Assembly: GCF_030068475.1 (NCBI RefSeq)
Contig: NZ_JAQOSP010000123.1
Coordinates: 1-46,482, forward strand
Origin: Roseofilum acuticapitatum BLCC-M154
GTDB taxonomy: Bacteria > Cyanobacteriota > Cyanobacteriia > Cyanobacteriales > Desertifilaceae
Direction of reading: 5' to 3'
Length of the DNA stretch: 46,482 nt
The notes beneath the pieces are model-generated. The model was not told the origin of the DNA and did no database searches. It saw only the letters and a list, made by a program, of their open reading frames with translations. Positions 1 to 9,032 of this stretch are shown here, piece after piece (the stretch's first letter is position 1; every line of letters begins with the position of its first letter). Position numbers and translations under genes: made by a program.

Positions 1-18
1 ATGAAAATTTGTTAAGAA

Positions 19-82
19 GCGGGCAAGATGCCCGCACTCCTCGAATTCTTTGATATGACTGGAGTGGGAGCATCTTGCTCCC
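19..82. repeat. REP-like inverted pair of short hairpins
   Basis: Two short palindromes face each other. GCGGGCAAGATGCCCGC (19-35) is followed by CACTCC, and GGAGTG is followed by GGAGCATCTTGCTCC (68-82). Each folds into a 6-7 bp hairpin, and the second unit is an imperfect reverse complement of the first including the CACTCC/GGAGTG shoulder. This matches the organisation of REP doublets. It lies beyond the sigma-factor gene terminator and no gene is visible in 1-175. Confidence 0.6.
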
Positions 83-101
83 TGGATTTTTAATTAGGGT
101 A

Positions 102-127
102 TTTCCGCTTCGCGGACATGAATAAGC
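102..127 (+). repeat. CCGC-GCGG-ACATGAA palindromic repeat, copy 1
   Basis: TTTCCGCTTCGCGGACATGA followed by ATAAGCG. The core CCGC(n)GCGG followed by ACATGAA recurs at 11944-11967 (reverse orientation), 33526-33546 and 35133-35160. This is the only one of the four copies outside a coding region. Confidence 0.6.
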
Positions 128-175
128 GAACTTGATATCACTAGACTTGCATTCATTTAACCTCACTAACCCAAT

Positions 176-213
176 CCAAAATAAAACAAGTCTGCTCTAC
201 TGAACAGACTTGT
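176..213 (-). terminator. Rho-independent terminator of the sigma factor gene
   Basis: ACAAGTCTG (186-194) and CAGACTTGT (205-213) form a perfect 9-bp stem with a 10-nt loop. Read on the minus strand it is followed by TTTTATTTT. It lies about 45 bases beyond the sigma-factor stop codon. Confidence 0.75.
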
Positions 214-258
214 GATTTGAGAGAATCAATGGACACCACACAAGCAGAGAAATAGAAA

Positions 259-1215
259 TCAACTGGCGATGTATTCGCGCATATCTGCTTTCCGCTTGCG
301 TAACTTACCCAGAGCTTCCCGTTCAATCTGACGGACACGCTCACGACTGATATTAAGCCGATCGCCGATTTTAGCTAAGGTCATCGATTGACCCGTTTCT
401 AACCCAAACCGCAAAGATAAAACTTGCTGTTGTTGGGGGGTTAAATCAGCCATCATTTGCTCTAATTCAGCTCGCAGAGAAGTATTCATCGTGAAATCCT
501 CTGGAGATGGCCCAGTATCTTCTAAAAGCTCTCCTAATTCTGTATCCTGGTTATCTCCCACACGCAAATCTAGGGATAAAGGAAGGCGAGAGCGCTCTAA
601 ATATTCCCGCACTTGTTTGGGAGTTAAATCCAACTCTTCTGCTAACTCATTAATGGTTGCCGATCGCCCCAAAGTTTGGGATAATTGCCGTTGAGCTTTC
701 TTAATCTTATTCAGTTTTTCTGTAATATGAATGGGTAGCCGAATGGTGCGTCCTTTTTCGGCGATCGCCCGTGTAATCGCTTGGCGAATCCACCAATAGG
801 CATAAGTGGAGAACCGATAACCCTTGGTGGGGTCAAACTTCTCTACCCCCCTTTGCATTCCAATGGTTCCCTCTTGAATCAAATCCAACAAGTCTACATT
901 GCGTTTAATATACTTTTTCGCCACCGAGACGACCAGACGCAGATTTGCTTCTACCATCTTCCGCTTGGCACGTTCTCCCTGGGCGATTGACCTCCTCAAC
1001 TCTTGCACAGAAATTTCCGCCATCTTAGCCCATTCCTCTAGACTAGGTTCGCGGCCAATTTCCTTAGCCAATACTTCCTTCTTTTCCTGAAGATCAGTTA
1101 AACACTTCACTCGCTTACCCAAGGTAATTTCCTCTTCATGAGTCAGGAGAGGAACACGGCCAATTTCGCGAAGATAAGCACGAACGGGATCGGTGGGATT
1201 TTGGGCGGTTTTCAT
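259..1215 (-). CDS. Group 2 RNA polymerase sigma factor (RpoD/SigA family)
   Basis: Sigma-70 family promoter-recognition subunit of 318 residues. Region 1.2 is seen at the N-terminus ([20 protein letters not shown]). Region 2 carries [17 protein letters not shown] and the -10 recognition helix [19 protein letters not shown]. Region 3 follows the [18 protein letters not shown] segment, and region 4.2 ends in a helix-turn-helix ([20 protein letters not shown]). The long acidic N-terminal extension of the primary SigA (around 390 residues in cyanobacteria) is absent. This points to a non-essential group 2 factor of the SigB/C/D type used in stress or light responses; the short length is closest to SigD, but the subtype is inference. 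It is monocistronic with its own terminator. The ATG has no strong Shine-Dalgarno. Confidence 0.93.
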   Translation of the reverse strand: MKTAQNPTDPVRAYLREIGRVPLLTHEEEITLGKRVKCLTDLQEKKEVLAKEIGREPSLEEWAKMAEISVQELRRSIAQGERAKRKMVEANLRLVVSVAKKYIKRNVDLLDLIQEGTIGMQRGVEKFDPTKGYRFSTYAYWWIRQAITRAIAEKGRTIRLPIHITEKLNKIKKAQRQLSQTLGRSATINELAEELDLTPKQVREYLERSRLPLSLDLRVGDNQDTELGELLEDTGPSPEDFTMNTSLRAELEQMMADLTPQQQQVLSLRFGLETGQSMTLAKIGDRLNISRERVRQIEREALGKLRKRKADMREYIAS

Positions 1216-1337
1216 AGGTCTGCGTCTTGGGTTGACAACAATGGAAAGCTAGTTCAAAAACTAGGAAACAATCGCTCGATGGAGATCGCGCCAGCCATTG
1301 GCAAGCCTCATCACCATCGACTCAAGAGAGTTAACTA

Positions 1338-1481
1338 TTAATTCTCATCAGTTCTGACTGGGATAGGAACGGCTTCTGCTTCTGGAGCAGATTCAGATTC
1401 CTGTTGGAGCAGTTGCCCAGCAAGGATAAGACCTACAACAGATGTTGCTGTGACTAAAATCAGTTCGCTTGTCATTGTCAT
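1338..1481 (-). CDS. 47-residue single-span membrane miniprotein (hypothetical)
   Basis: A short open frame upstream of the sigma factor gene. It begins MTMTSELILVTATSVVGLIL and continues AGQLLQQ, giving one hydrophobic helix at about residues 5-23. The tail is acidic and rich in Glu, Ala and Pro (QESESAPEAEAVPIPVRTDEN at its end is only partly hydrophobic). The stop is at 1338-1340. ATG start choices are 1481 and 1475. The size and layout resemble small thylakoid or plasma-membrane subunits of cyanobacteria, but I recognise no known family. A weak GGTAGA precedes the start. Coding status is inferred from the hydrophobic-then-acidic pattern only. Confidence 0.5.
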   Translation of the reverse strand: MTMTSELILVTATSVVGLILAGQLLQQESESAPEAEAVPIPVRTDEN

Positions 1482-1647
1482 TATCTACCGGAATTCTATT
1501 ATGTTAAGTATTGTAACATTCTTTTAAGTTAACGTCTACTGGTTAAGAATTAGTACCTCCATAGGTCTGTAAGCCTACGATTCACCATAGGTTACCCAGG
1601 AACTTCATGAAGAAATGCATTGTTTACAACATTTTTGTAAATTTTTT

Positions 1648-1717
1648 GAGAAAAAAACCCCATAGACCTTGATATAGCGTTCTTAGAGCCAGTTGCATCA
1701 CTCAAAATCTATGGGGT
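1648..1717 (-). terminator. Probable terminator downstream of carB, or end of a small RNA
   Basis: TCTATGGGGT (1708-1717) and ACCCCATAGA (1657-1666) make a perfect 10-bp stem. On the minus strand it is followed directly by a seven-T run. The loop is about 41 nt, unusually long for a simple terminator, so an extra internal fold or a small RNA ending here is possible. It lies some 85 bases past the carB stop. Confidence 0.55.
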
Positions 1718-1800
1718 GGTAGGTACAGACAGAGGGAAGGAGAAGCCAATACTATCCATAAGAACTCGGTATTAGCCCCTCCTACAATTCCCGCGCAAGG

Positions 1801-4800
1801 CTAACCCTGGATGTAGTCCTGCAACGCCTTCACCTCCAGTTCAGCCCCCTGCAAAGACCGAATCGCCTCCACCGTTGCCCGCGCCCCTGCAATCGTCGTG
1901 ATAATCGGCAACTTATACGTCAGAGCCGATCGCCGAAGCAACTGGCCATCTGCCTGGGCTTCCTCCCCCGAAGGCGTATTCACAATCAACTGGATGCGCC
2001 CATTCTTAATCTCATCGAGGACATTCGGGCGACCCTCATGGAGTTTATAGACCCGCTCTATCGGCTCCAGCCCATGCTCGATCAAGCACCGGCGCGTCCC
2101 CTCCGTCGCCATCACCGTGAAACCCAACTCCATGAACTGGGCAACCGATCCTGCCACCTGTTCCTTGTCCCGATCGCTCAAACTGACGAACACGCAACCG
2201 GAGAGGGGCAGCCGCACCCCCGCCCCAATCTCTGCCTTAGCAAACGCCTGGGCAAACGAGGAGTCTATCCCCATCACCTCCCCGGTCGAGCGCATCTCTG
2301 GCCCAAGGAGAGTATCGGAGCCGGGGAACTTCTCGAAGGGCAAAACCGCTTCCTTCACCGACACCTGGGGGGGGATAATCTCCTCGGTCAGCCCCACCTG
2401 AGCCAGGGTTTGCCCCGCCATCAGCAAACTGGCTAACTTCGCCAAAGGTTTGCCCGTCGCCTTCGAGACAAAGGGAACCGTCCTTGATGCCCTCGGATTC
2501 GCCTCCAGGATATAGACCACCTCCTGCTGCACGGCGAACTGAATATTCATCAGCCCCACCACCTGCAACGCTCCTGCCAGGGCGGCTGTCTGCTCCCGAA
2601 TCTCGCCCAGGACACTCGGCGAGAGGGTGAAAGGGGGAATGGCACAGGCAGAGTCTCCCGAATGCACCCCCGCCTGTTCGATATGCTCCATGATGCCCCC
2701 GATCGCCACTTCACCGGTGCGATCGCCGAGGGCATCCACATCTACCTCGATCGCCCCTTCCAAAAACTGGTCGATCAAAATCGGGTGGTCTGGCTCCACC
2801 AGGACTGCCGTTTGCATGTAGCGCTCCAGGTCAGCGTCGGAATAGACAATCTCCATCGCCCTTCCCCCTAGCACATAGGAGGGGCGCACCACCACCGGAT
2901 AGCCAATGCGCCCCGCTATGGCGATCGCCTCCCGTGAAGAGCGTGCCATCCCATTGTCCGGTTGGCGGATGCCCAACTGTTGGCAAATAGCCTCAAAGCG
3001 CTCCCGGTCTTCGGCTGCGTCAATGGAGTCTGGGGATGTGCCCCAAATCTGGGTCTTGGGATAGGATTCGAGCTGCTGTGCTAGGGGAAGTGTCAACTTC
3101 AGGGGAGTCTGCCCCCCAAACTGAACGATGATCCCCTCTGGCTCCTGGGACTCCACAATGTTCAGTACATCCTCCAGGGTCAGAGGCTCAAAGAATAGGC
3201 GATCGCTCGTATCGTAGTCGGTCGAAACGGTCTCCGGATTCGAGTTCACCATAATCGTCTCGAACCCGGCCTCAGACAGGGCAAAACTGGCATGACAGCA
3301 GCAGTAGTCAAACTCAATCCCCTGACCAATCCGGTTGGGCCCCCCACCGAGAATCATCACCTTGCGCCGCTCTGAAGGCATGACCTCATTTTCCCCCTGC
3401 TCATAGGTGGAGTAGTGATAGGGCGTGAACGACTCGAACTCCGCCGCGCAGGTGTCCACCGTCTTATACACGGGCACAACTCCCAGTTCCTTGCGCCTGG
3501 TGCGTACTGCCTGCTCGTTCGTGCCGGTGGCAAAAGCAATTTGGCGATCGCTAAATCCCAACTGCTTCACTTCCCGCATCTGCTGGGCGCTCAGACTCAA
3601 CAAGGGAGTGCGCTTCATTCGCCGCTCGGCCGCCAAAATCTCCTCGAACTGGTGCAAAAACCAAGGGTCAATCCCCGTCAGCTCATAAATCTCTTCTACA
3701 CCCATGCCTGCCATCAACCCCTGGCGCACGGTGAAAATCCGATCCGGACTCGGTTGGCGCAACCCCTGGCGCAGGGAGTCTAAAGCGGGCAACACTTCCT
3801 GGCGATCGCAGCCCCATCCCGCTCTGCCCGTCTCCAGAGACCTCAGAGCTTTCTGGAACGACTCGGCAAATGTGCGCCCAATGGCCATGGCTTCCCCCAC
3901 CGACTTCATCTGGGTGGTCAAAATGGCGGGAGTGCCGGCAAACTTCTCGAAGGCAAACCGGGGAATCTTGGTCACTACATAGTCAATGGTCGGCTCAAAA
4001 GATGCGGGAGTCTTCTTCGTAATATCGTTGGGAATCTCCAGAAGGGTATAGCCCACGGCGAGCTTGGCCGCAAATTTGGCGATCGGAAACCCCGTAGCCT
4101 TAGAAGCCAGAGCCGAGGAGCGCGACACCCTGGGGTTCATCTCAATCACGATCACCTCCCCATCCACGGGGTTGAGGGCAAACTGGATGTTCGACCCCCC
4201 CGTTTCCACCCCAATCTCGCGAATAATCTTGATCGAGGCATCCCGCAACTTCTGATATTCCTTGTCCGTCAGAGTCTGAGCTGGAGCCACCGTAATCGAG
4301 TCCCCCGTATGCACGCCCATGGGGTCAATGTTCTCAATGGAACAAATAATCACCACATTGTCCGCCAAGTCTCGCATCACCTCTAGCTCATACTCCTTCC
4401 AGCCCATTAGCGATCGCTCAATCAAAATCTGGCGGGTGGGGGAACAGTCCAACCCATACTGAGCCATTTCTTCAAACTCTTCCTGGTTATAGGCAATGCC
4501 GCCCCCGGTTCCCCCCAAAGTAAAGGCGGGGCGAATAATCAGGGGATAAGTCCCAATCTCTGATGCTACCTGCTTACACTCTTGGAGGGTGCTGGCAGTC
4601 CCCGACGGACAGACCTGCACCCCAATGCGCCCCATGGCTTCTTTGAACAACTGCCGGTCTTCTGCCATCTCGATCGCCCCCAGCTTCGCCCCAATCAGCT
4701 CTACCCCATAGCGATCAAGTACCCCCCTTTTCGCCAGCTCCACTGCCAGGTTCAGGGCAGTCTGTCCCCCCATGGTAGGCAAGAGAGCATCGGGACGCTC

Positions 4801-5040
4801 CTTGGCGATCACCTTCTCGGCGATTTCTGGGGTTAGGGGTTCAATGTAGGTGCGATCGGCTGTCTCTGGGTCAGTCATGATGGTGGCTGGGTTGGAGTTG
4901 ATCAGCACCACTTCATACCCTTCAGAGCGGAGGGCTTTGCAGGCTTGTACACCGCTATAGTCAAATTCACAGGCTTGACCAATGACGATGGGGCCGGAGC
5001 CTAGGAGAAGAATTTTTTTGATATCGTTGCGACGAGGCAT
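1801..5040 (-). CDS. carB: Carbamoyl-phosphate synthase, large subunit
   Basis: Synthesises carbamoyl phosphate from bicarbonate, ATP and ammonia delivered by the CarA glutaminase subunit, feeding arginine and pyrimidine synthesis in the cytoplasm. The protein is 1079 residues, the usual CarB length. It shows the internal duplication of two ATP-grasp halves: the first begins [16 protein letters not shown], the second begins [20 protein letters not shown]. The C-terminal MGS-like allosteric domain is present ([15 protein letters not shown], then [12 protein letters not shown]). The start is placed at ATG 5040 ([12 protein letters not shown]), which matches the family start; an in-frame upstream start would add 23 unconserved residues. 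carA is not in the window, as is common in cyanobacteria where the two genes are unlinked. GC content is higher than in most neighbours. Confidence 0.97.
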   Translation of the reverse strand: MPRRNDIKKILLLGSGPIVIGQACEFDYSGVQACKALRSEGYEVVLINSNPATIMTDPETADRTYIEPLTPEIAEKVIAKERPDALLPTMGGQTALNLAVELAKRGVLDRYGVELIGAKLGAIEMAEDRQLFKEAMGRIGVQVCPSGTASTLQECKQVASEIGTYPLIIRPAFTLGGTGGGIAYNQEEFEEMAQYGLDCSPTRQILIERSLMGWKEYELEVMRDLADNVVIICSIENIDPMGVHTGDSITVAPAQTLTDKEYQKLRDASIKIIREIGVETGGSNIQFALNPVDGEVIVIEMNPRVSRSSALASKATGFPIAKFAAKLAVGYTLLEIPNDITKKTPASFEPTIDYVVTKIPRFAFEKFAGTPAILTTQMKSVGEAMAIGRTFAESFQKALRSLETGRAGWGCDRQEVLPALDSLRQGLRQPSPDRIFTVRQGLMAGMGVEEIYELTGIDPWFLHQFEEILAAERRMKRTPLLSLSAQQMREVKQLGFSDRQIAFATGTNEQAVRTRRKELGVVPVYKTVDTCAAEFESFTPYHYSTYEQGENEVMPSERRKVMILGGGPNRIGQGIEFDYCCCHASFALSEAGFETIMVNSNPETVSTDYDTSDRLFFEPLTLEDVLNIVESQEPEGIIVQFGGQTPLKLTLPLAQQLESYPKTQIWGTSPDSIDAAEDRERFEAICQQLGIRQPDNGMARSSREAIAIAGRIGYPVVVRPSYVLGGRAMEIVYSDADLERYMQTAVLVEPDHPILIDQFLEGAIEVDVDALGDRTGEVAIGGIMEHIEQAGVHSGDSACAIPPFTLSPSVLGEIREQTAALAGALQVVGLMNIQFAVQQEVVYILEANPRASRTVPFVSKATGKPLAKLASLLMAGQTLAQVGLTEEIIPPQVSVKEAVLPFEKFPGSDTLLGPEMRSTGEVMGIDSSFAQAFAKAEIGAGVRLPLSGCVFVSLSDRDKEQVAGSVAQFMELGFTVMATEGTRRCLIEHGLEPIERVYKLHEGRPNVLDEIKNGRIQLIVNTPSGEEAQADGQLLRRSALTYKLPIITTIAGARATVEAIRSLQGAELEVKALQDYIQG

Positions 5041-5278
5041 AGTTGTTGAGTTCCAAGTGCGAAGAGACAATAATTGCGTTGCCAGTCCCCTGTTGTCTAG
5101 GGTCTGCAATGGAGACGAGAGAAAACAGCTTCATGGCCAAAAGCCATTGTACGGGTTTGGGGCGATCGTGCTGTATTTCCTTTAGCTAAATTTTGGTATC
5201 CGATCTATTAAGAGCGGGGATCATTGCTACTTATTGTCTGTAGACTTATCGTCATCTTTTATGGGAGCTTCCCAAGTT

Positions 5279-5500
5279 ATGAATGATAAAGATCCAAGAT
5301 ATATATTAGGTAATAATGTTCGCAATCTTCGTCAAAAGCTTGGCATATCTCAAGAAAAGCTTGCTGAGGCTTGTGGATTACATCGAACCTATATTGGTGC
5401 TGTGGAGCGGGGTGAACGGAATATTAGTCTTTTGAACATTGTTATTCTAGCTCGTGCGCTCAAGGTTAAACCGGCTGACCTTTTCGAGGGGCTGTCCTGA
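5279..5500 (+). CDS. XRE-family HTH regulator, controller-protein type
   Basis: A 73-residue single-domain DNA-binding protein of the Cro/C1 helix-turn-helix family. The HTH is LRQKLGISQEKLAEACGLHR followed by TYIGAVERGERNISL. The rest forms the usual five-helix bundle and little else. Proteins of this size and sequence style are typical controllers placed immediately before type II restriction genes. The next gene starts within this stop codon (TGATG), and that gene is a restriction endonuclease remnant, which supports a C-protein role. Start ATG 5279 is chosen because GGGAG lies about 11 bases upstream; ATG 5261 would add six residues. The reading frame looks intact although its partner is broken. 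Confidence 0.85.
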   Translation: MNDKDPRYILGNNVRNLRQKLGISQEKLAEACGLHRTYIGAVERGERNISLLNIVILARALKVKPADLFEGLS

Positions 5501-5783
5501 TGGATTCTCCCTATACTGGTCTATCTGTCAACCAATGGCTGAATGTTACGCAAACGCTGGTTGATGATCATCCTCTGGATTCGCAAGAAATAGTCGAGGT
5601 GGTTTTGTCATCTTGGCAATCAATTTTTGATTCTAAGCTGGGAACTCAAGGTTTCCAATGATTAGATTTGGATGGTTGGATGCTAGGGATTGGATGGGAC
5701 AAAAAGCATCAACTGGTCAACAATCAAGACTCTCAGCAGATGTAGAAAATTATAAGCTTATGAAAATTTATCAAAAAAGTTAG
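5500..5783 (+). pseudogene. Internally deleted type II restriction endonuclease (ScaI-like)
   Basis: Two short open frames are joined by an ATGA overlap at 5658-5661. Frame 1 (5500-5661, 53 codons) begins MDSPYTGLSVNQWLNVTQTL and contains EIVEVVLSSWQSIFDSKLG, which I recognise as the start of ScaI-type restriction endonucleases. Frame 2 (5658-5783, 41 codons) begins MIRFGWLDARDWMGQKASTG and reads QQSRLSADVENYKL, which resembles the C-terminal end of the same family (pattern RFGWLDxxDWxGQxxxTGQQ from memory). The family's central part, including the expected catalytic core, is missing, so no active nuclease is possible. This is most simply one gene with a deletion of roughly 100-150 codons. 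No cognate methyltransferase gene is nearby. The family name is from recall, not a search. Confidence 0.72.
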
Positions 5784-5947
5784 AATAAAGATCCTTGAGT
5801 ATAAGTAAATAAATTTTGTTTTTCTTTTTGAAAATTTTGGAATCTTTCAACAGCTATTTTACAATAGTCTTGTCTGATTTCAAACCCTATTACTCAATAA
5901 TATTTGATCGTGCAACTGCGATCGCCGTTAGCCATCGCCTTTGTGAG

Positions 5948-6352
5948 TCAAAGGGTGGTGGAAATGGCTTGTACGGGACAGGTGGGGATACATTGCTCGC
6001 AGACGACACAGCGCGATCGCATGAAGGTTAGCTTAAAGGTGTCTGGATCGAGGGTGAGCGCTTGGGTGGGACAAACTCCGGTACAGAGTCCACAATGGAC
6101 ACAGGTTTCTTCATTGACGATAATCTCGCTGGTGGCTTGAGAGACTTCGATATTCTGCGATCGCATCCATTCGATGCAATCTTCAAGTTGATCGATGTCT
6201 CCAGAGAGTTCTAGCACTAGCTTTCCCACTTGATTAGGAGCAACTTGAGCGCGAATAATATTGGCAGCCACATTAAAATCTTTGGCTAAACGGTAGGTAA
6301 CCGGCATTCTTACCCAACGCTGGGTAAAGGTAAGGGTGACTCGTTTTTTCAA
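5948..6352 (-). CDS. NIL-domain ferredoxin (two 4Fe-4S clusters)
   Basis: A 134-residue protein. The N-terminal NIL domain (about residues 1-72) resembles the ligand-sensing tail of methionine ABC ATPases. It is followed by a bacterial-type ferredoxin with two cluster motifs, CVHCGLCTGVCP and CVVCEQCIPTCP. Each supplies four cysteines in CxxCxxCxxxCP spacing. Family members in archaea have been tied to sulfur incorporation in homocysteine synthesis together with a COG1900 partner; such a role here is inference because no partner is visible. The start is a TTG at 6352 giving MKKRVTLTFTQRW, which fits the family start; ATG 6307 would cut into the NIL domain. Divergent from the Hsp70-like gene, 84 bases apart. 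Confidence 0.88.
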   Translation of the reverse strand: MKKRVTLTFTQRWVRMPVTYRLAKDFNVAANIIRAQVAPNQVGKLVLELSGDIDQLEDCIEWMRSQNIEVSQATSEIIVNEETCVHCGLCTGVCPTQALTLDPDTFKLTFMRSRCVVCEQCIPTCPVQAISTTL

Positions 6353-6371
6353 GCTTGACTGCCCCCTGATT

Positions 6372-6423
6372 TGGTAGAATTTGACTGCTTATATGTGATA
6401 GCAATTTCCTTTAAACTCTACCA
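6372..6423. promoter_or_regulatory. Inverted repeat in the divergent promoter region
   Basis: TGGTAGA (6372-6378) and TCTACCA (6417-6423) form a 7-bp inverted repeat inside the 84-base divergent region. TTGACTGC also occurs twice about 30 bases apart. It could serve as an operator or promoter elements for either gene, but chance cannot be excluded. Confidence 0.25.
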
Positions 6424-6436
6424 TTTCTAATCTCTT

Positions 6437-8035
6437 ATGGCGATCGCAATCGATTTTGGTACGTCTAACACGGTTATTAGCCGTTGGAATTCGGTAACCC
6501 AAACAGCAGAAACGGTTAAGGTTACTGGATATTCAGTCTCTCAGGCTAATAACCCTCCCCTGATTCCTAGTCTGGTTTATGTAGAAAATGCTCAGTTAGA
6601 ACAAGTGGTGATTGGCCAAACCGTGCGCGATCGCGGTTTGGATCTGGCTCAAGATACGCGATTTTTTAGCCATTTTAAGCGGGGGATTGGCACACCCATT
6701 CAAGGTTTTTTGCCCCAACTCGATGGAGTAACCATTCGCTTTGAACAAATTGGGACTTGGTTCCTGAACCATTTGCTCAAGGAAATTAATCTGGAAGAGT
6801 CTCTGATTGTAACTGTACCGGTAGATAGTTTTGAAACCTATCGCCATTGGTTAGGGCAAGTGTGTCAAACTTGGTCAGTGGATAAGGTGAGAATTATTGA
6901 TGAACCTACGGCTGCTGCTTTAGGGTATGGTGTGGGGGATCAAAATTTAGTTTTAGTGGTGGATTTTGGTGGCGGAACCTTAGATTTATCTTTGGTACAA
7001 TTGAAGGGTAATGAAGTCAAAAGTGAAAATAGATCGGATAATCCTCTAGGGTTTGTTCTGAAATGGGGTGAAAAATCCTTTGCAGAAAAATCGAGCCAAC
7101 AGGCCAAAATCGCACAGGTTATTGCTAAAGCAGGCTTAAATTTAGGAGGGTCTGATTTAGACCATTGGATTACGGATGAATTGATTGCTCAGTATGGCTT
7201 GATTCAATCTTTGTCTTTAACTCGATTAGCGGAAAAATTAAAAATTCAGTTGTCCTCTCGTCCTACGGCGACGGAGGTTTATTTTGACCGAAGTTCTTTA
7301 GAAAGTTATGATTTGAAACTGACTCGTAAACAGTTTCAATCGATTTTAGAAGACCGTAATTTTTTTAGTCAGCTTGATGCGATTATGGATCAAGTTCTGC
7401 AACAGGCAGCCCGTCAAGGGGTGAATAAATCCCAAATTGATTCGGTGTTACTGGTGGGTGGAACTTGCCAAATTCCGGCGGTGCAAGATTGGGTGAAGGG
7501 TTATTTTGATGAAAAACAGGTACGTTGTGATAAACCCTTTGAGGCGATCGCCCATGGTGCGCTGCAATTGGTTCAAGGGATTGAGTTGAAAGATTTTCTC
7601 TATCATAGCTATGGGATTCGCTATTGGAATCGACGGACTAAATCCCATGGTTGGCATCCGATTATACAGGAAGGACAAGCCTATCCCATGTCTAAACCGG
7701 TTGAGTTAATGTTAGGGGCTTCTGGGGAAAATCAACCGAGAATTGAGTTGGTTTTGGGAGAATTGGGCGCAGAAAGGGGGGGCACGGAAATCTATTTTGA
7801 TGGCGATCGCCTGATTACCCGTATTTTGAGCGGTGATAAGCGATCGGTAACTCCGCTCAATGATACTGAAAGTGCCCGTACTATTGCTAATTTAAATCCT
7901 CCGGGAATTCCTGGGAATGACCGCATTAGGGTGCTGTTTCAAGTGGATGGAGAGCGATTTTTAAGGATTACGGTGGATGATTTGCTAACCAATCAAACTT
8001 TGCTTAATAATCAAGTGGTGGTTCAATTAAGCTAG
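6437..8035 (+). CDS. Hsp70/DnaK-like ATPase, short form
   Basis: A 532-residue member of the Hsp70/actin ATPase superfamily. It has the phosphate-1 loop (AIDFGTSNTVISRW), the connector (IIDEPTAAALGYG), the phosphate-2 loop (LVVDFGGGTLDLSL) and the adenosine loop (VLLVGGTCQIPAVQDW). Only about 130 residues follow the ATPase, so a beta-type substrate domain may exist but the alpha-helical lid of true DnaK (around 630 residues) is missing. Its substrate is unknown. It is followed after 9 bases by the HAD phosphatase gene, so they are probably co-transcribed. No grpE or dnaJ gene is adjacent, so a specialised rather than general chaperone role is likely. Confidence 0.88.
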   Translation: MAIAIDFGTSNTVISRWNSVTQTAETVKVTGYSVSQANNPPLIPSLVYVENAQLEQVVIGQTVRDRGLDLAQDTRFFSHFKRGIGTPIQGFLPQLDGVTIRFEQIGTWFLNHLLKEINLEESLIVTVPVDSFETYRHWLGQVCQTWSVDKVRIIDEPTAAALGYGVGDQNLVLVVDFGGGTLDLSLVQLKGNEVKSENRSDNPLGFVLKWGEKSFAEKSSQQAKIAQVIAKAGLNLGGSDLDHWITDELIAQYGLIQSLSLTRLAEKLKIQLSSRPTATEVYFDRSSLESYDLKLTRKQFQSILEDRNFFSQLDAIMDQVLQQAARQGVNKSQIDSVLLVGGTCQIPAVQDWVKGYFDEKQVRCDKPFEAIAHGALQLVQGIELKDFLYHSYGIRYWNRRTKSHGWHPIIQEGQAYPMSKPVELMLGASGENQPRIELVLGELGAERGGTEIYFDGDRLITRILSGDKRSVTPLNDTESARTIANLNPPGIPGNDRIRVLFQVDGERFLRITVDDLLTNQTLLNNQVVVQLS

Positions 8036-8044
8036 GTTTAGGTA

Positions 8045-8881
8045 ATGGGTAATCGAGACAACATTAAACTTTTAGTCCTAGATATCGATGGGACGATCGC
8101 CGGTTCATCGAATCAAGTCCGTCAACCAGTGATAGAGGCGATCGCCCAAGTCCAAGATCGGGGAATTTTAGTCACTGTTGCTACAGGGCGCATGTTCTGC
8201 TCGGCTTTACGCTTCTATGAGGCAATCGGTGGGAGCTTGCCCCTAATTTGCTATAATGGAGCCTTAATTCAAGACCCCAAAACGAACGAAGTTCACCAGC
8301 ATTTTCCCGTCCCTATTCCCTTAGCAAGCCAAATTCTTGACGTTCTAGAGCAATCTCCTTATCGAAATAAAATCACCATTCATTTCTATATTGATGATTG
8401 TTTGTATGTGGGAGATATGGGAGAAGATACCCGCAAGTATTTAGAGCGTACTTCTGCACCCGTTAAAGTGGTGGCTAATTTAAGGGAATTGCTAAGTGTG
8501 GAACCGACGAAAATTTTAGCCCTGAGTGAAAATCTGGACTTAATTGATGAGCTTGCGGCAGATTTATGCGTCACTTTTACTCAAGATCAACTGCATTTTA
8601 CTAAGTCTACACCGACGTTTTTCGAGATCACCCATCCTCAAGCGAACAAGGGGTTAGCGGTGCAATACTTAGCAGAAACTTTGTTGGGCTTGAAAGCAGA
8701 AAATGTGATGGCGATCGGCGATAATTTTAATGATTTAGAAATGCTCAAGTATGCTGGGATTGGTATTGCTATGGGTAATGCTCCTGTGGCAGTGCAAAAA
8801 ATTGCCAATTGGATCGCCCCCTCGATAGAGGAGGATGGTGTGGTTACGGCTTTAACTAAGTTTTTGGTAACCGATCACTAA
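8045..8881 (+). CDS. Cof-type HAD-IIB phosphatase
   Basis: A 278-residue cytoplasmic hydrolase of the haloacid dehalogenase superfamily. Motif I is LVLDIDGTIAG with the nucleophile and acid/base aspartates, motif II is VTVATGR, the motif III lysine is in NKGLAVQYLAE, and motif IV is VMAIGDNFNDLEML. A C2-type cap lies between motifs II and III, which places it in subfamily IIB. Such enzymes dephosphorylate sugar phosphates or similar small metabolites; the actual substrate cannot be read from sequence. It lies 9 bases behind the Hsp70-like gene in a likely operon, and ends against the palindromic repeat at 8936-9005. Confidence 0.9.
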   Translation: MGNRDNIKLLVLDIDGTIAGSSNQVRQPVIEAIAQVQDRGILVTVATGRMFCSALRFYEAIGGSLPLICYNGALIQDPKTNEVHQHFPVPIPLASQILDVLEQSPYRNKITIHFYIDDCLYVGDMGEDTRKYLERTSAPVKVVANLRELLSVEPTKILALSENLDLIDELAADLCVTFTQDQLHFTKSTPTFFEITHPQANKGLAVQYLAETLLGLKAENVMAIGDNFNDLEMLKYAGIGIAMGNAPVAVQKIANWIAPSIEEDGVVTALTKFLVTDH

Positions 8882-8916
8882 TGGAGTACAGTATCATTGA
8901 GATAAAGCAATTTTCG

Positions 8917-9005
8917 CTGCTATGCGGTACATTTTGATCCCCCCAACCCCCCTTAAAAAGGGGGGCAGTAAAAGTCCCCCTTTTTGAAGGGGGATTTAGG
9001 GAGAT
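8917..9005. repeat. GATCCCCC-ended palindromic element, member A (short)
   Basis: The element proper runs from GATCCCCC at 8936 to GGGGGATTTAGGGAGATG near 9005. Its ends are inverted and it has a CCCCCCTTAAAAAGGGGGG hairpin and one AAAAGTCCCCC unit inside. The outside flank CTGCTATGCGGTACA (8917-8931) is also found, in reverse, next to member C at 25120-25133. It lies between convergent genes and may terminate both. Confidence 0.75.
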
Positions 9006-9032
9006 GAACACCTTTGAGATCGCTGTGATGCT

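Noticed and set aside
2038-2436. 132-codon open frame on the plus strand
   Set aside because: It lies fully antisense to carB, has low-complexity His/Arg/Pro content and no ribosome-binding site; it is a by-product of GC-rich coding sequence.
3357-3783. Additional antisense and out-of-frame open frames within carB
   Set aside because: They share the codon-shadow pattern of the GC-rich carB gene and have no independent evidence.
5041-5109. 23-residue N-terminal extension of CarB
   Set aside because: The family start is [17 protein letters not shown] at 5040; the upstream residues are unlike any CarB and the region is better read as leader.
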